From the NCBI GenBank assembly GCA_031267855.1, contig JAIRYH010000159.1:1-5602 (forward strand): a stretch of DNA of 5,602 nt, read 5' to 3'. Shown here one piece after another: positions 1 to 4,586 of this stretch. How positions within the stretch are numbered: the stretch's first letter is position 1; the number at the start of each line of letters is the position of its first letter. Both the position numbers and the translations under genes were made by a program. The stretch comes from Prevotellaceae bacterium. GTDB taxonomy: Bacteria; Bacteroidota; Bacteroidia; Bacteroidales; UBA932. Under the pieces are notes generated by a model. It saw only the letters and a program-made list of their open reading frames with translations. It was not told where the DNA came from and ran no database searches.

Positions 1-3
1 GCC

Positions 4-59
4 CGTTAACGAGGCGCGTTAACGTCCGTTAACGAGGTTCGTTGATGCCCGTTAATTAG
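4..59. repeat. Degenerate 23-bp tandem repeat built on CGTTAACG
   Basis: The motif CGTTAA or CGTTGA starts at 4, 17, 27, 40 and 50, so the spacing alternates 13, 10, 13, 10. This makes a 23-bp period: 4-26 and 27-49 agree at 18 of 23 positions, and a third partial copy starts at 50. The core CGTTAACG is its own reverse complement. The array begins at the window edge and may continue to the left. No function is visible; it lies beyond the 3' end of the minus-strand gene at 108-752. Confidence 0.6.
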
Positions 60-62
60 CCA

Positions 63-90
63 TTCAACCTTCAAAATTCAAAATTCAACC
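63..90. repeat. Four-unit 7-bp tandem repeat (TTCAAMM)
   Basis: Four exact heptads follow one another without gaps: TTCAACC, TTCAAAA, TTCAAAA, TTCAACC. The array lies just downstream of the stop codon of the minus-strand CBM9-like gene. It resembles the TTCATAA array at 1436-1461 in core sequence and in period. Confidence 0.8.
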
Positions 91-95
91 CTGCA

Positions 96-109
96 AGGCG
101 AAGCCGCCT
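96..109 (-). terminator. Weak hairpin at the end of the CBM9-like gene
   Basis: A 5-bp perfect stem (AGGCG/CGCCT) with a 4-nt loop overlaps the TAG stop codon of the minus-strand gene. Downstream on the minus strand the sequence is T-rich (the heptad repeat read as TTGAATTTTGAA) but has no clean run of T. It could be a poor terminator or chance. Confidence 0.25.
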
Positions 110-752
110 ACAGGAGCAGGAGCGGCCGGAAAGATTCCGGCACGTGGAAGTCAGGCGCCGGCGTGCGGATGGGAAACAGCGAGAGGTAATGCGGCGTCGT
201 TAACCGGTCGCCGCATTTGTAGCAGTTGGCAAACAGTGTCTGCCCGCGCCGGCTGCGCGGCGGATGCGCAAAGAAGCAGGTGAACGGAATGGCGACGGCC
301 AGCTGCCACGTGAAATCGCCGTCCATGCGTTCAAAGGGCCGGCTGCCCAGGGAACTTTCGGTCAAGATCGTGGCCAGCAGTGCGGGGGTTGCGCGGGGGC
401 CTTCGTGGGGCTTTATGTTGTGCCGCAGCAATGGGGTGCCGATGCAGTTAAACTCGAAATTGTAGTAGGTCTGCCTGTCGTCCGGCGACACAAAGAACTC
501 TACGCACGAATCCGTATAAACCGGCTCGTTGGGCAGGGCATGTCTGGCGCGGATGCTGTTTTCCCGCACTTCGTAGTACAGCAGCATGTGCGTGCGCGTG
601 CAGGCCATCTTCACGGTAACGAACGGCGCATAGGGGTATTCCTTCCAGTTGGCGCAGGCAACGGGATAGGAAGGCAGCGGCTTCAACGCTTCTGCCGGCA
701 CATCCCGCAGCGAATGCAGCTCAAGCGCCGGAAAACAGGGTACGTGTATCAT
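108..752 (-). CDS. CBM9-like domain protein, probably cytoplasmic
   Basis: The 214-residue product resembles the carbohydrate-binding family 9-like proteins of Bacteroidetes: a single beta-sandwich domain with no attached enzyme. Visible family-like segments are DSCVEFF (81-87), NFEFN (98-102), the ANCYKCGD region (175-182), HYLSLFPI (188-195) and DFHVPESF (201-208). CBM9 domains bind glucans or xylan ends in secreted enzymes, but the ligand of these stand-alone versions is not something I can state. There is no signal peptide or lipobox; the N-terminus (MIHVPCFPALELHS) is not hydrophobic enough, so a cytoplasmic location is inferred. The ATG at 752 is chosen because a TAnnTTTG promoter box lies 24 nt upstream and the fold starts soon after. 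The gene stands alone, divergent from mgsA. The family is fairly sure; the role is unknown. Confidence 0.75.
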   Translation of the reverse strand: MIHVPCFPALELHSLRDVPAEALKPLPSYPVACANWKEYPYAPFVTVKMACTRTHMLLYYEVRENSIRARHALPNEPVYTDSCVEFFVSPDDRQTYYNFEFNCIGTPLLRHNIKPHEGPRATPALLATILTESSLGSRPFERMDGDFTWQLAVAIPFTCFFAHPPRSRRGQTLFANCYKCGDRLTTPHYLSLFPIRTPAPDFHVPESFRPLLLL

Positions 753-776
753 TGATTTCAGAATTTAAAAACACTG

Positions 777-784
777 CAAAGTTA
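777..784 (-). promoter_or_regulatory. -7 promoter box of the CBM9-like gene
   Basis: On the minus strand TAACTTTG matches the Bacteroidetes primary sigma consensus TAnnTTTG. It predicts a start about 18 nt before the ATG. No good -33 TTTG is seen; the expected -33 position (about 804-810) falls in the outer end of the 7-bp repeat array. Confidence 0.5.
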
Positions 785-803
785 ACGATAAATCCGGTAA
801 CGG

Positions 804-907
804 GCGACAGGCGATATGCGACGTGCGACGTGCGACATGCGATATGCGACCGGAAGCTGTCGCAAGTCGCGTATCGCATGTCACATGTCGCGTATCGCAC
901 GTCGCAC
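804..907. repeat. Opposed pair of 7-bp tandem arrays (GCGAYRT), potential long hairpin
   Basis: On the plus strand, heptads of the form GCGAYNN begin at 804, 811, 818, 825, 832 and 839, with a five-base partial unit at 846-850. From 857 the same heptad appears on the opposite strand, in units starting at 857, 864, 871, 878, 885, 892 and 899. With an 8-nt loop (851-858), segments 804-850 and 859-905 match in inverted orientation at about 37 of 47 positions, and several of the rest would be G-U pairs in RNA. The structure fills most of the region between the divergent CBM9-like and mgsA promoters. It is translatable in several frames only because three heptads equal seven codons; the repetitive peptide (YATCD-like) is not a real protein. 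Confidence 0.85.
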
Positions 908-916
908 AAAGAAATA

Positions 917-948
917 TTTCCCCCGTCGGAAAAAAAGCATTACTTTTG
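917..948 (+). promoter_or_regulatory. mgsA promoter, Bacteroidetes type
   Basis: TTTC at 917-920 (consensus TTTG) is followed after 20 nt by TACTTTTG at 941-948, a full match to TAnnTTTG. Transcription should start 4-7 nt after the final G, at about 952-955, that is on the mgsA start codon. The spacer contains a run of seven A (930-936). Confidence 0.7.
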
Positions 949-952
949 CAGC

Positions 953-1426
953 ATGAGCAGGAAGAAAAAAACAATAGCCCTGGTGGCGCACGATAACCGC
1001 AAGCGCGATATTATCGAATGGGTCGAATTTAATTATGAAATGCTGCAGCGCTTTAACCTGGTATGTACCGGCACTACCGGGCGGCTGATTGCCGAAGCGC
1101 TGCAGAAGAAACTCGGCGCAGCGGCCGGGCAGGTTCAAATTACATTGCTGAAATCGGGGCCGCTGGGCGGCGACCAGCAGCTGGGGGCCATGATTGCGGA
1201 AAATAAGATCGACCTGCTCGTTTTCCTCTGGGACCCGATGCAGCCGCAGCCGCACGATGTGGACGTGAAAGCCCTGCTGAGGATTTGCAGCCTCTATAAT
1301 ATCCCCACGGCGTGCAACCGCGCCACGGCCGATTACATTATTTCGTCGCCGCTGCTGTATGATGAAAATTATCATCCGCAAATAAACGACTACGCCGGAT
1401 ATCTTACAAGGCCGGTAGAGATTTAA
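953..1426 (+). CDS. mgsA: Methylglyoxal synthase
   Basis: MgsA converts dihydroxyacetone phosphate to methylglyoxal and phosphate in the cytoplasm, a bypass of lower glycolysis that relieves sugar-phosphate stress. The 157-residue product is close to the E. coli length (152) and collinear with it. It shows AHD (12-14), GTTG (40-43), SGPLGGDQQ (68-76), WDP (93-95), PHDVDVKALLR (100-110) and NRATADYII (122-130). The catalytic aspartate corresponds to D74, with D14, D94, H101 and D104 as the other active-site residues. About nine extra residues lie between GTTG and SGP (about 51-63). The frame is open back to 752, but the ATG at 953 is chosen: the upstream part is repeat DNA and promoter, and homology starts at residue 8. 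The -7 box ends 4 nt before this ATG, so the mRNA is probably leaderless. der follows 35 bp downstream with no promoter box between, suggesting co-transcription. Confidence 0.95.
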   Translation: MSRKKKTIALVAHDNRKRDIIEWVEFNYEMLQRFNLVCTGTTGRLIAEALQKKLGAAAGQVQITLLKSGPLGGDQQLGAMIAENKIDLLVFLWDPMQPQPHDVDVKALLRICSLYNIPTACNRATADYIISSPLLYDENYHPQINDYAGYLTRPVEI

Positions 1427-1435
1427 AAGTTCAAG

Positions 1436-1461
1436 TTCATAATTCATAATTCATAATTCAA
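1436..1461. repeat. 7-bp tandem repeat (TTCATAA) abutting the der start
   Basis: Three exact TTCATAA heptads (1436-1456) are followed by a partial TTCAA (1457-1461) that touches the der ATG at 1462. A related TTCAAG precedes them at 1430-1435. The array occupies the whole ribosome-binding region of der, where no Shine-Dalgarno sequence exists. Confidence 0.8.
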
Positions 1462-2766
1462 ATGGGAATTGTTGCTATCGTGGGGCGCCCGAATGTGGGA
1501 AAATCAACGCTGTTCAACCGTCTGGTGGGCATGCGGCAGGCTATTGTCGACGAGGTGGCCGGCGTTACCCGCGACCGCCACTACGGACGTTGCGAGTGGA
1601 GCGGCCGGGAGTTTTCGGTTATTGATACCGGCGGGTATGCGGTGCATACCGATGATGTGTTTGAAACAGCCATCCGCAAGCAGGCGCTGCTGGCTATCGA
1701 CGAAGCCGACGTCATTCTTTTCATGGTGGACGTTACCACCGGCATCACCGACCAGTGCCAGCTGATTGCGGGCATCCTCCGCCGCAGCAGCAAGAAGGTG
1801 ATCGTGGTGGCCAACAAGGTGGACAATAATATACAGCTGTTCGACGTTCATGAATTTCATGCCCTGGGACTGGGCGCTCCGCTGGCCGTGTCCTCCGTCA
1901 GCGGCAGCGGCTCCGGCGATTTGCTGGATGAGGTGTTGAAATATTTGCCTGTTACCGGCGAGCGTGCCGAAGAAAAAGCCATTCCGCATCTGGCGATTGT
2001 CGGGCGTCCCAACGTGGGGAAGTCGTCGCTGGCCAATGCGCTGCTGGGCGAGGAGCGCAACATTGTTACGCCGGTAGCCGGCACTACGCGCGACGCCATC
2101 AGTTCCTACTATAACAAGTTCGGGCATGAATTTGTTATTGTGGATACCGCCGGGCTGCGCAAGCGGAGCAAGGCGATGGACGATCTTGAGTTTTATTCGG
2201 TCATGCGTTCCATCCGCGCCGTCGAGCATTCCGACGTGTGCCTCCTGATGGTTGACGCTACGCGGGGGGTGGAAGCGCAGGATTTGAGTATTTTTAATCT
2301 GATCATACGGAACAGGAAGGGGTGCGTGCTTGTGGTCAACAAGTGGGACCTGGTGGCAAAGGAGACCAATACGATGAAAACGCTTCAGGCCGGCATCATG
2401 CAGCGTCTTTCGCCTTTTACGGATGTTCCGGTTATTTTTACGTCGGTAACGCAGAGGCAGCGCCTGCTTGACGTGCTGGATGCCGTGGAAAAAGTCCATG
2501 CAAACCGCAGCAGGCAAATTTCCACTTCGCAGCTCAATGAAAAACTGCTGCCGGAGATTGACAGCTTTCCGCCGCCGGCGATCAAGGGGAAATATGTGCG
2601 GATAAAATATGTGACGCAACTGTCGTCGCCGTCGCCGTCGTTTGCATTTTTCTGCAATTTGCCGCAGTATGTGCGCGACGATTACAAACGGTTCCTGGAA
2701 AACAAACTGCGCCGGCATTTCGATTTTACCGGCTGCCCCCTCCAAATATTTCTACGGAAAAAATAA
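1462..2766 (+). CDS. der: Ribosome biogenesis GTPase Der (EngA), double GTPase
   Basis: Der is an essential GTPase that assists late 50S subunit assembly. The 434-residue product has the full architecture: a first G domain with GRPNVGKST (8-16), VTRD (35-38), DTGG (55-58) and NKVD (118-121); a short linker (about 164-174); a second G domain with GRPNVGKSS (181-189), TTRD (208-211), DTAG (228-231) and NKWD (293-296); and a C-terminal KH-like domain (about 350-434). Length and motif order are normal for the family. The ATG at 1462 sits immediately before the first G domain, so there is no alternative. A microsatellite-like stretch of TCG and CCG codons (residues 388-393, SSPSPS) lies in the KH domain at a place that is Ser/Pro-rich in relatives as I recall them. 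It follows mgsA by 35 bp of mostly repeat DNA and converges with nusB, with 4 bp between stop codons. Confidence 0.97.
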   Translation: MGIVAIVGRPNVGKSTLFNRLVGMRQAIVDEVAGVTRDRHYGRCEWSGREFSVIDTGGYAVHTDDVFETAIRKQALLAIDEADVILFMVDVTTGITDQCQLIAGILRRSSKKVIVVANKVDNNIQLFDVHEFHALGLGAPLAVSSVSGSGSGDLLDEVLKYLPVTGERAEEKAIPHLAIVGRPNVGKSSLANALLGEERNIVTPVAGTTRDAISSYYNKFGHEFVIVDTAGLRKRSKAMDDLEFYSVMRSIRAVEHSDVCLLMVDATRGVEAQDLSIFNLIIRNRKGCVLVVNKWDLVAKETNTMKTLQAGIMQRLSPFTDVPVIFTSVTQRQRLLDVLDAVEKVHANRSRQISTSQLNEKLLPEIDSFPPPAIKGKYVRIKYVTQLSSPSPSFAFFCNLPQYVRDDYKRFLENKLRRHFDFTGCPLQIFLRKK

Positions 2767-2770
2767 CGGA

Positions 2771-3739
2771 TCAGTGGCGATGGATGGTCGTATCCTGTAC
2801 CAGTCCGCGTCCTTCCTTTTGAATGGTTCCTTCGGCGATGCCGTTTTGGATGACGCGGTCGAGCACGCCGTTGACGAAAAGGTGGCTGTTGTGCGTGCTG
2901 TAGAATTTCGCTATTTCCACATGCTCGTTGATGGTTACCTTGATGGGGATTTCCGGAAATTCGACGGCTTCCGAGAAGCCCTGCACGATAAGCGCCATGT
3001 CCATGGCTGCCACACGGTCGGCTTCCCAGTTTTGGACAAACTGCATGGCCATGTTCCAGTATTTAAAGTAGTGCCCCAGCGAGTGGCGCAGCAGGCGCAG
3101 GGCAAATTCTTCGTCGTCCCTGGAGCGGCGGGCTTCCGAAAGCGGTTCTTCCGGCGACTGGCCGGGCACGAACCTGTCCAGCGACCGCAGTACCGACCCC
3201 AGTGCATAGCCGATGTCGTCTACCCACCAGACGCTTTGTTCTTCCAGCATGTTTTCCAGTAGCCTGTTGTCTTCAAATTCGTGGATGAAGAATTTTCTGA
3301 GGAACTTGCGGTCTTCTTCAAACGAGTGGTCTTCCGAATTCATGTAATCCCTGTAATACTCGTTGTCGGACATGTGGCTGTAGATGTCAAAAATAACATT
3401 CGCGTTTTCGCCGCCCCACGAGAGGCAGTGTTTTTCGTTGTACTGCCGCAGGGCGTGGTTGCGGCGGATAATATCTATCAGTTCATTCTGGACAAGCTTC
3501 CTGTTGGGGTGCGCTTCTTCGTAGGAGGGGCGGTATTTCTGCAGCCCTACGTTGATCCGTTCTTCGGCATGGTCGGCCACCGGAATGGCGGCGGCAAGAA
3601 GAAAATGATAGAGGTCATAGGTTTTTTGAATGCTGGTGAGCAAATCGTTTTCTACAGCAGGCATGGAAAGTTCTTCGGAACTCGCATTGCTGAACAGGAG
3701 TTTTAAGGCTTTAACGCGTAATAAACGGCGACTGATCAT
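2771..3739 (-). CDS. nusB: Transcription antitermination factor NusB, long Bacteroidetes form
   Basis: NusB pairs with NusE (ribosomal protein S10) to bind boxA RNA and suppress termination in rRNA operons. At 322 residues it is over twice the E. coli protein (139). The first NusB helix is recognisable at residues 3-16 (SRRLLRVKALKLLF), and the classic C-terminal core at about 238-297, with GFSEAVEFPEIPIKVTINE (254-272), EIAKFY (275-280) and FVNGVLDRV (288-296). The roughly 200 residues between are an inserted, mainly helical and acidic region typical of the Bacteroidetes form. Residues 299-322 are a polar tail. The ATG at 3739 places the first helix at the very N-terminus and lies about 45 nt from a well-formed promoter. 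It runs into der tail to tail with no recognisable terminator. Confidence 0.92.
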   Translation of the reverse strand: MISRRLLRVKALKLLFSNASSEELSMPAVENDLLTSIQKTYDLYHFLLAAAIPVADHAEERINVGLQKYRPSYEEAHPNRKLVQNELIDIIRRNHALRQYNEKHCLSWGGENANVIFDIYSHMSDNEYYRDYMNSEDHSFEEDRKFLRKFFIHEFEDNRLLENMLEEQSVWWVDDIGYALGSVLRSLDRFVPGQSPEEPLSEARRSRDDEEFALRLLRHSLGHYFKYWNMAMQFVQNWEADRVAAMDMALIVQGFSEAVEFPEIPIKVTINEHVEIAKFYSTHNSHLFVNGVLDRVIQNGIAEGTIQKEGRGLVQDTTIHRH

Positions 3740-3784
3740 GGTAAAAGTGGTTTTAAATTAGGGATTCAATAATATTTCCGGCGA

Positions 3785-3816
3785 CAAATTTACAACAGAA
3801 AGTCCGGTTATGCAAA
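3785..3816 (-). promoter_or_regulatory. nusB promoter, Bacteroidetes type
   Basis: On the minus strand TTTG (3816-3813) is followed after exactly 20 nt by TAAATTTG (3792-3785), matching both consensus boxes. The predicted start is near 3780, giving a leader of about 40 nt. The -33 box lies inside the last codons of the upstream gene, next to its terminator hairpin. Confidence 0.75.
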
Positions 3817-4338
3817 TAAAAGTTGCGCTTCCTTGCGCAACGCGGCAATGGCATCGACGGCGGGCTCAGCCGGCAGGGATTGCAGGTCGGTCAGTATTTG
3901 CTTCGACAGGTGAATAGCCGGTTCGTCGGGACGCACGCCCGTGGCCGACCGGTTAATCAGCGCTGTGACGGTATTCCGTGCGCCCATGATCAATTGCCAT
4001 GTATCCATGCTTACGTATAACTGGCAGGGCAGGTACTGTTCCGTTTCGCTGCGTATCGTATCAAGCAGCAACAGCTGCAGCTCTTCCGCCGTAGCGGCGC
4101 AGCGTGCGGTTCGCAGCAGCAGTTCCGTCGGCGACAGCCGTTCCATCAGCGCTGCCAGCCGTTCGATGGCCGTCAGGCGGATTTTTAGCGTTTCGCTGCG
4201 CGCGTGAATCAATACCTCTGCCTGTCTGCGCCGCAGGTCGGCATCCAGCATCCGCCGGATAAGCATATAGGAACTCGCCATTACCAGGGCGGCAGGGGCG
4301 AGTACCAGCAGAAGCGTCGTAATATCATTGTTGATCAT
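3808..4338 (-). CDS. DUF7935-like protein with one N-terminal membrane helix
   Basis: The 176-residue product has a hydrophobic segment at about 7-27 (LLLVLAPAALVMASSYMLI), followed by a positively charged stretch (RRM, LRRRQ) and a soluble part. By the positive-inside rule the C-terminal part should face the cytoplasm. The pattern LKIRLTAIERLAALMERLSPTELLLR (51-76), a middle helix ending in SETEQYLPCQLYVS (97-110), and MDTWQLIMGARN (111-122) matches my memory of a Bacteroidetes-restricted family, DUF7935; no function is known to me. The frame is open upstream to 4458, but the ATG at 4338 is preferred: the promoter box TACCTTTG lies 16 nt before it, and the upstream codons overlap the promoter and read like non-coding DNA. 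Its final codons encode a terminator hairpin and contain the nusB -33 box. Confidence 0.75.
   Translation of the reverse strand: MINNDITTLLLVLAPAALVMASSYMLIRRMLDADLRRRQAEVLIHARSETLKIRLTAIERLAALMERLSPTELLLRTARCAATAEELQLLLLDTIRSETEQYLPCQLYVSMDTWQLIMGARNTVTALINRSATGVRPDEPAIHLSKQILTDLQSLPAEPAVDAIAALRKEAQLLFA
3813..3841 (-). terminator. Intrinsic terminator inside the end of the DUF7935-like gene
   Basis: Read on the minus strand, GTTGCGC (3841-3835), a 6-nt loop AAGGAA, and GCGCAAC (3828-3822) form a perfect 7-bp stem with five G-C pairs, followed directly by TTTTATTTG. The stem and tail encode the last residues (AQLLFA), and the stop codon is at 3810-3808, so the structure lies before translation ends. 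Confidence 0.55.
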
Positions 4339-4354
4339 GGGGTGGTATTTTCGA

Positions 4355-4387
4355 CAAAGGTAGGATTTTATTTTTATATAAAGGAAA
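4355..4387 (-). promoter_or_regulatory. Promoter of the DUF7935-like gene
   Basis: On the minus strand TACCTTTG (4362-4355) matches TAnnTTTG. TTTC (4387-4384), one mismatch from the -33 TTTG, lies 21 nt upstream. Transcription would start near 4350, about 12 nt before the ATG at 4338. Confidence 0.6.
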
Positions 4388-4482
4388 AGAGTTACGACGC
4401 ACGCGAATCGACAGCAGGATGGGTGTAACATATCTCCATTGTGACGCCCAAAAGGCATACGATGATTTGTTTTCCTCCGCCA

Positions 4483-4515
4483 TTTGCAGATTCCCGGATT
4501 TTTTTTGTACTTTTG
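4483..4515 (+). promoter_or_regulatory. speA promoter, Bacteroidetes type
   Basis: TTTG at 4483-4486 and TACTTTTG at 4508-4515 match both Bacteroidetes boxes with a 21-nt spacer. The spacer ends in a run of eight T (4499-4506). The predicted start is near 4520, leaving a leader of about 66 nt. The rest of the divergent region (4388-4482) shows no gene. Confidence 0.75.
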
Positions 4516-4535
4516 CGTCGATTTTTTGAAATCCG

Positions 4536-4547
4536 ATGTAATTACAT
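4536..4547. promoter_or_regulatory. 12-bp perfect palindrome in the speA leader
   Basis: ATGTAATTACAT is an exact inverted repeat centred about 22 nt after the predicted speA transcription start. Its position suits a repressor operator, but it does not match the ArgR box pattern and no regulator is identified. AT-rich 12-mers of this kind can arise by chance. Confidence 0.35.
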
Positions 4548-4586
4548 TGCTGTTTCCTTAACAAAGTAACCAAACTACATTTCACC

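Noticed and set aside
264..755. 163-codon plus-strand open frame opposite the CBM9-like gene
   Set aside because: It is fully antisense to a gene with family-level similarity, has no promoter or family resemblance, and its composition fits a shadow frame.
47..806. Inverted terminal repeats of a mobile element (GCCCGTTA at 47-54 and its complement at 799-806) around the CBM9-like gene
   Set aside because: The match is only 8 bp, there is no transposase or target duplication, and the motif is part of the 23-bp repeat family.
804..907. CRISPR array
   Set aside because: The units are 7 bp with no spacers and no cas genes are present; it is a simple tandem repeat.
2623..2640. TCG/CCG microsatellite in der as a contingency locus
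   Set aside because: It encodes Ser/Pro residues at a position that is Ser/Pro-rich in relatives, and a gene that must be expressed is an unlikely phase-variable target.
1504..2745. 413-codon minus-strand open frame opposite der
   Set aside because: der is unmistakable with all eight G motifs; the antisense product is a low-complexity His/Arg/Gln-rich shadow created by codon bias.
2642..3262. 206-codon plus-strand open frame spanning the der end and nusB
   Set aside because: It is antisense to the NusB core motifs and starts inside der in another frame; no independent evidence.
3281..3706. 141-codon plus-strand open frame opposite nusB
   Set aside because: It is a shadow of the N-terminal half of nusB with no recognisable domain.
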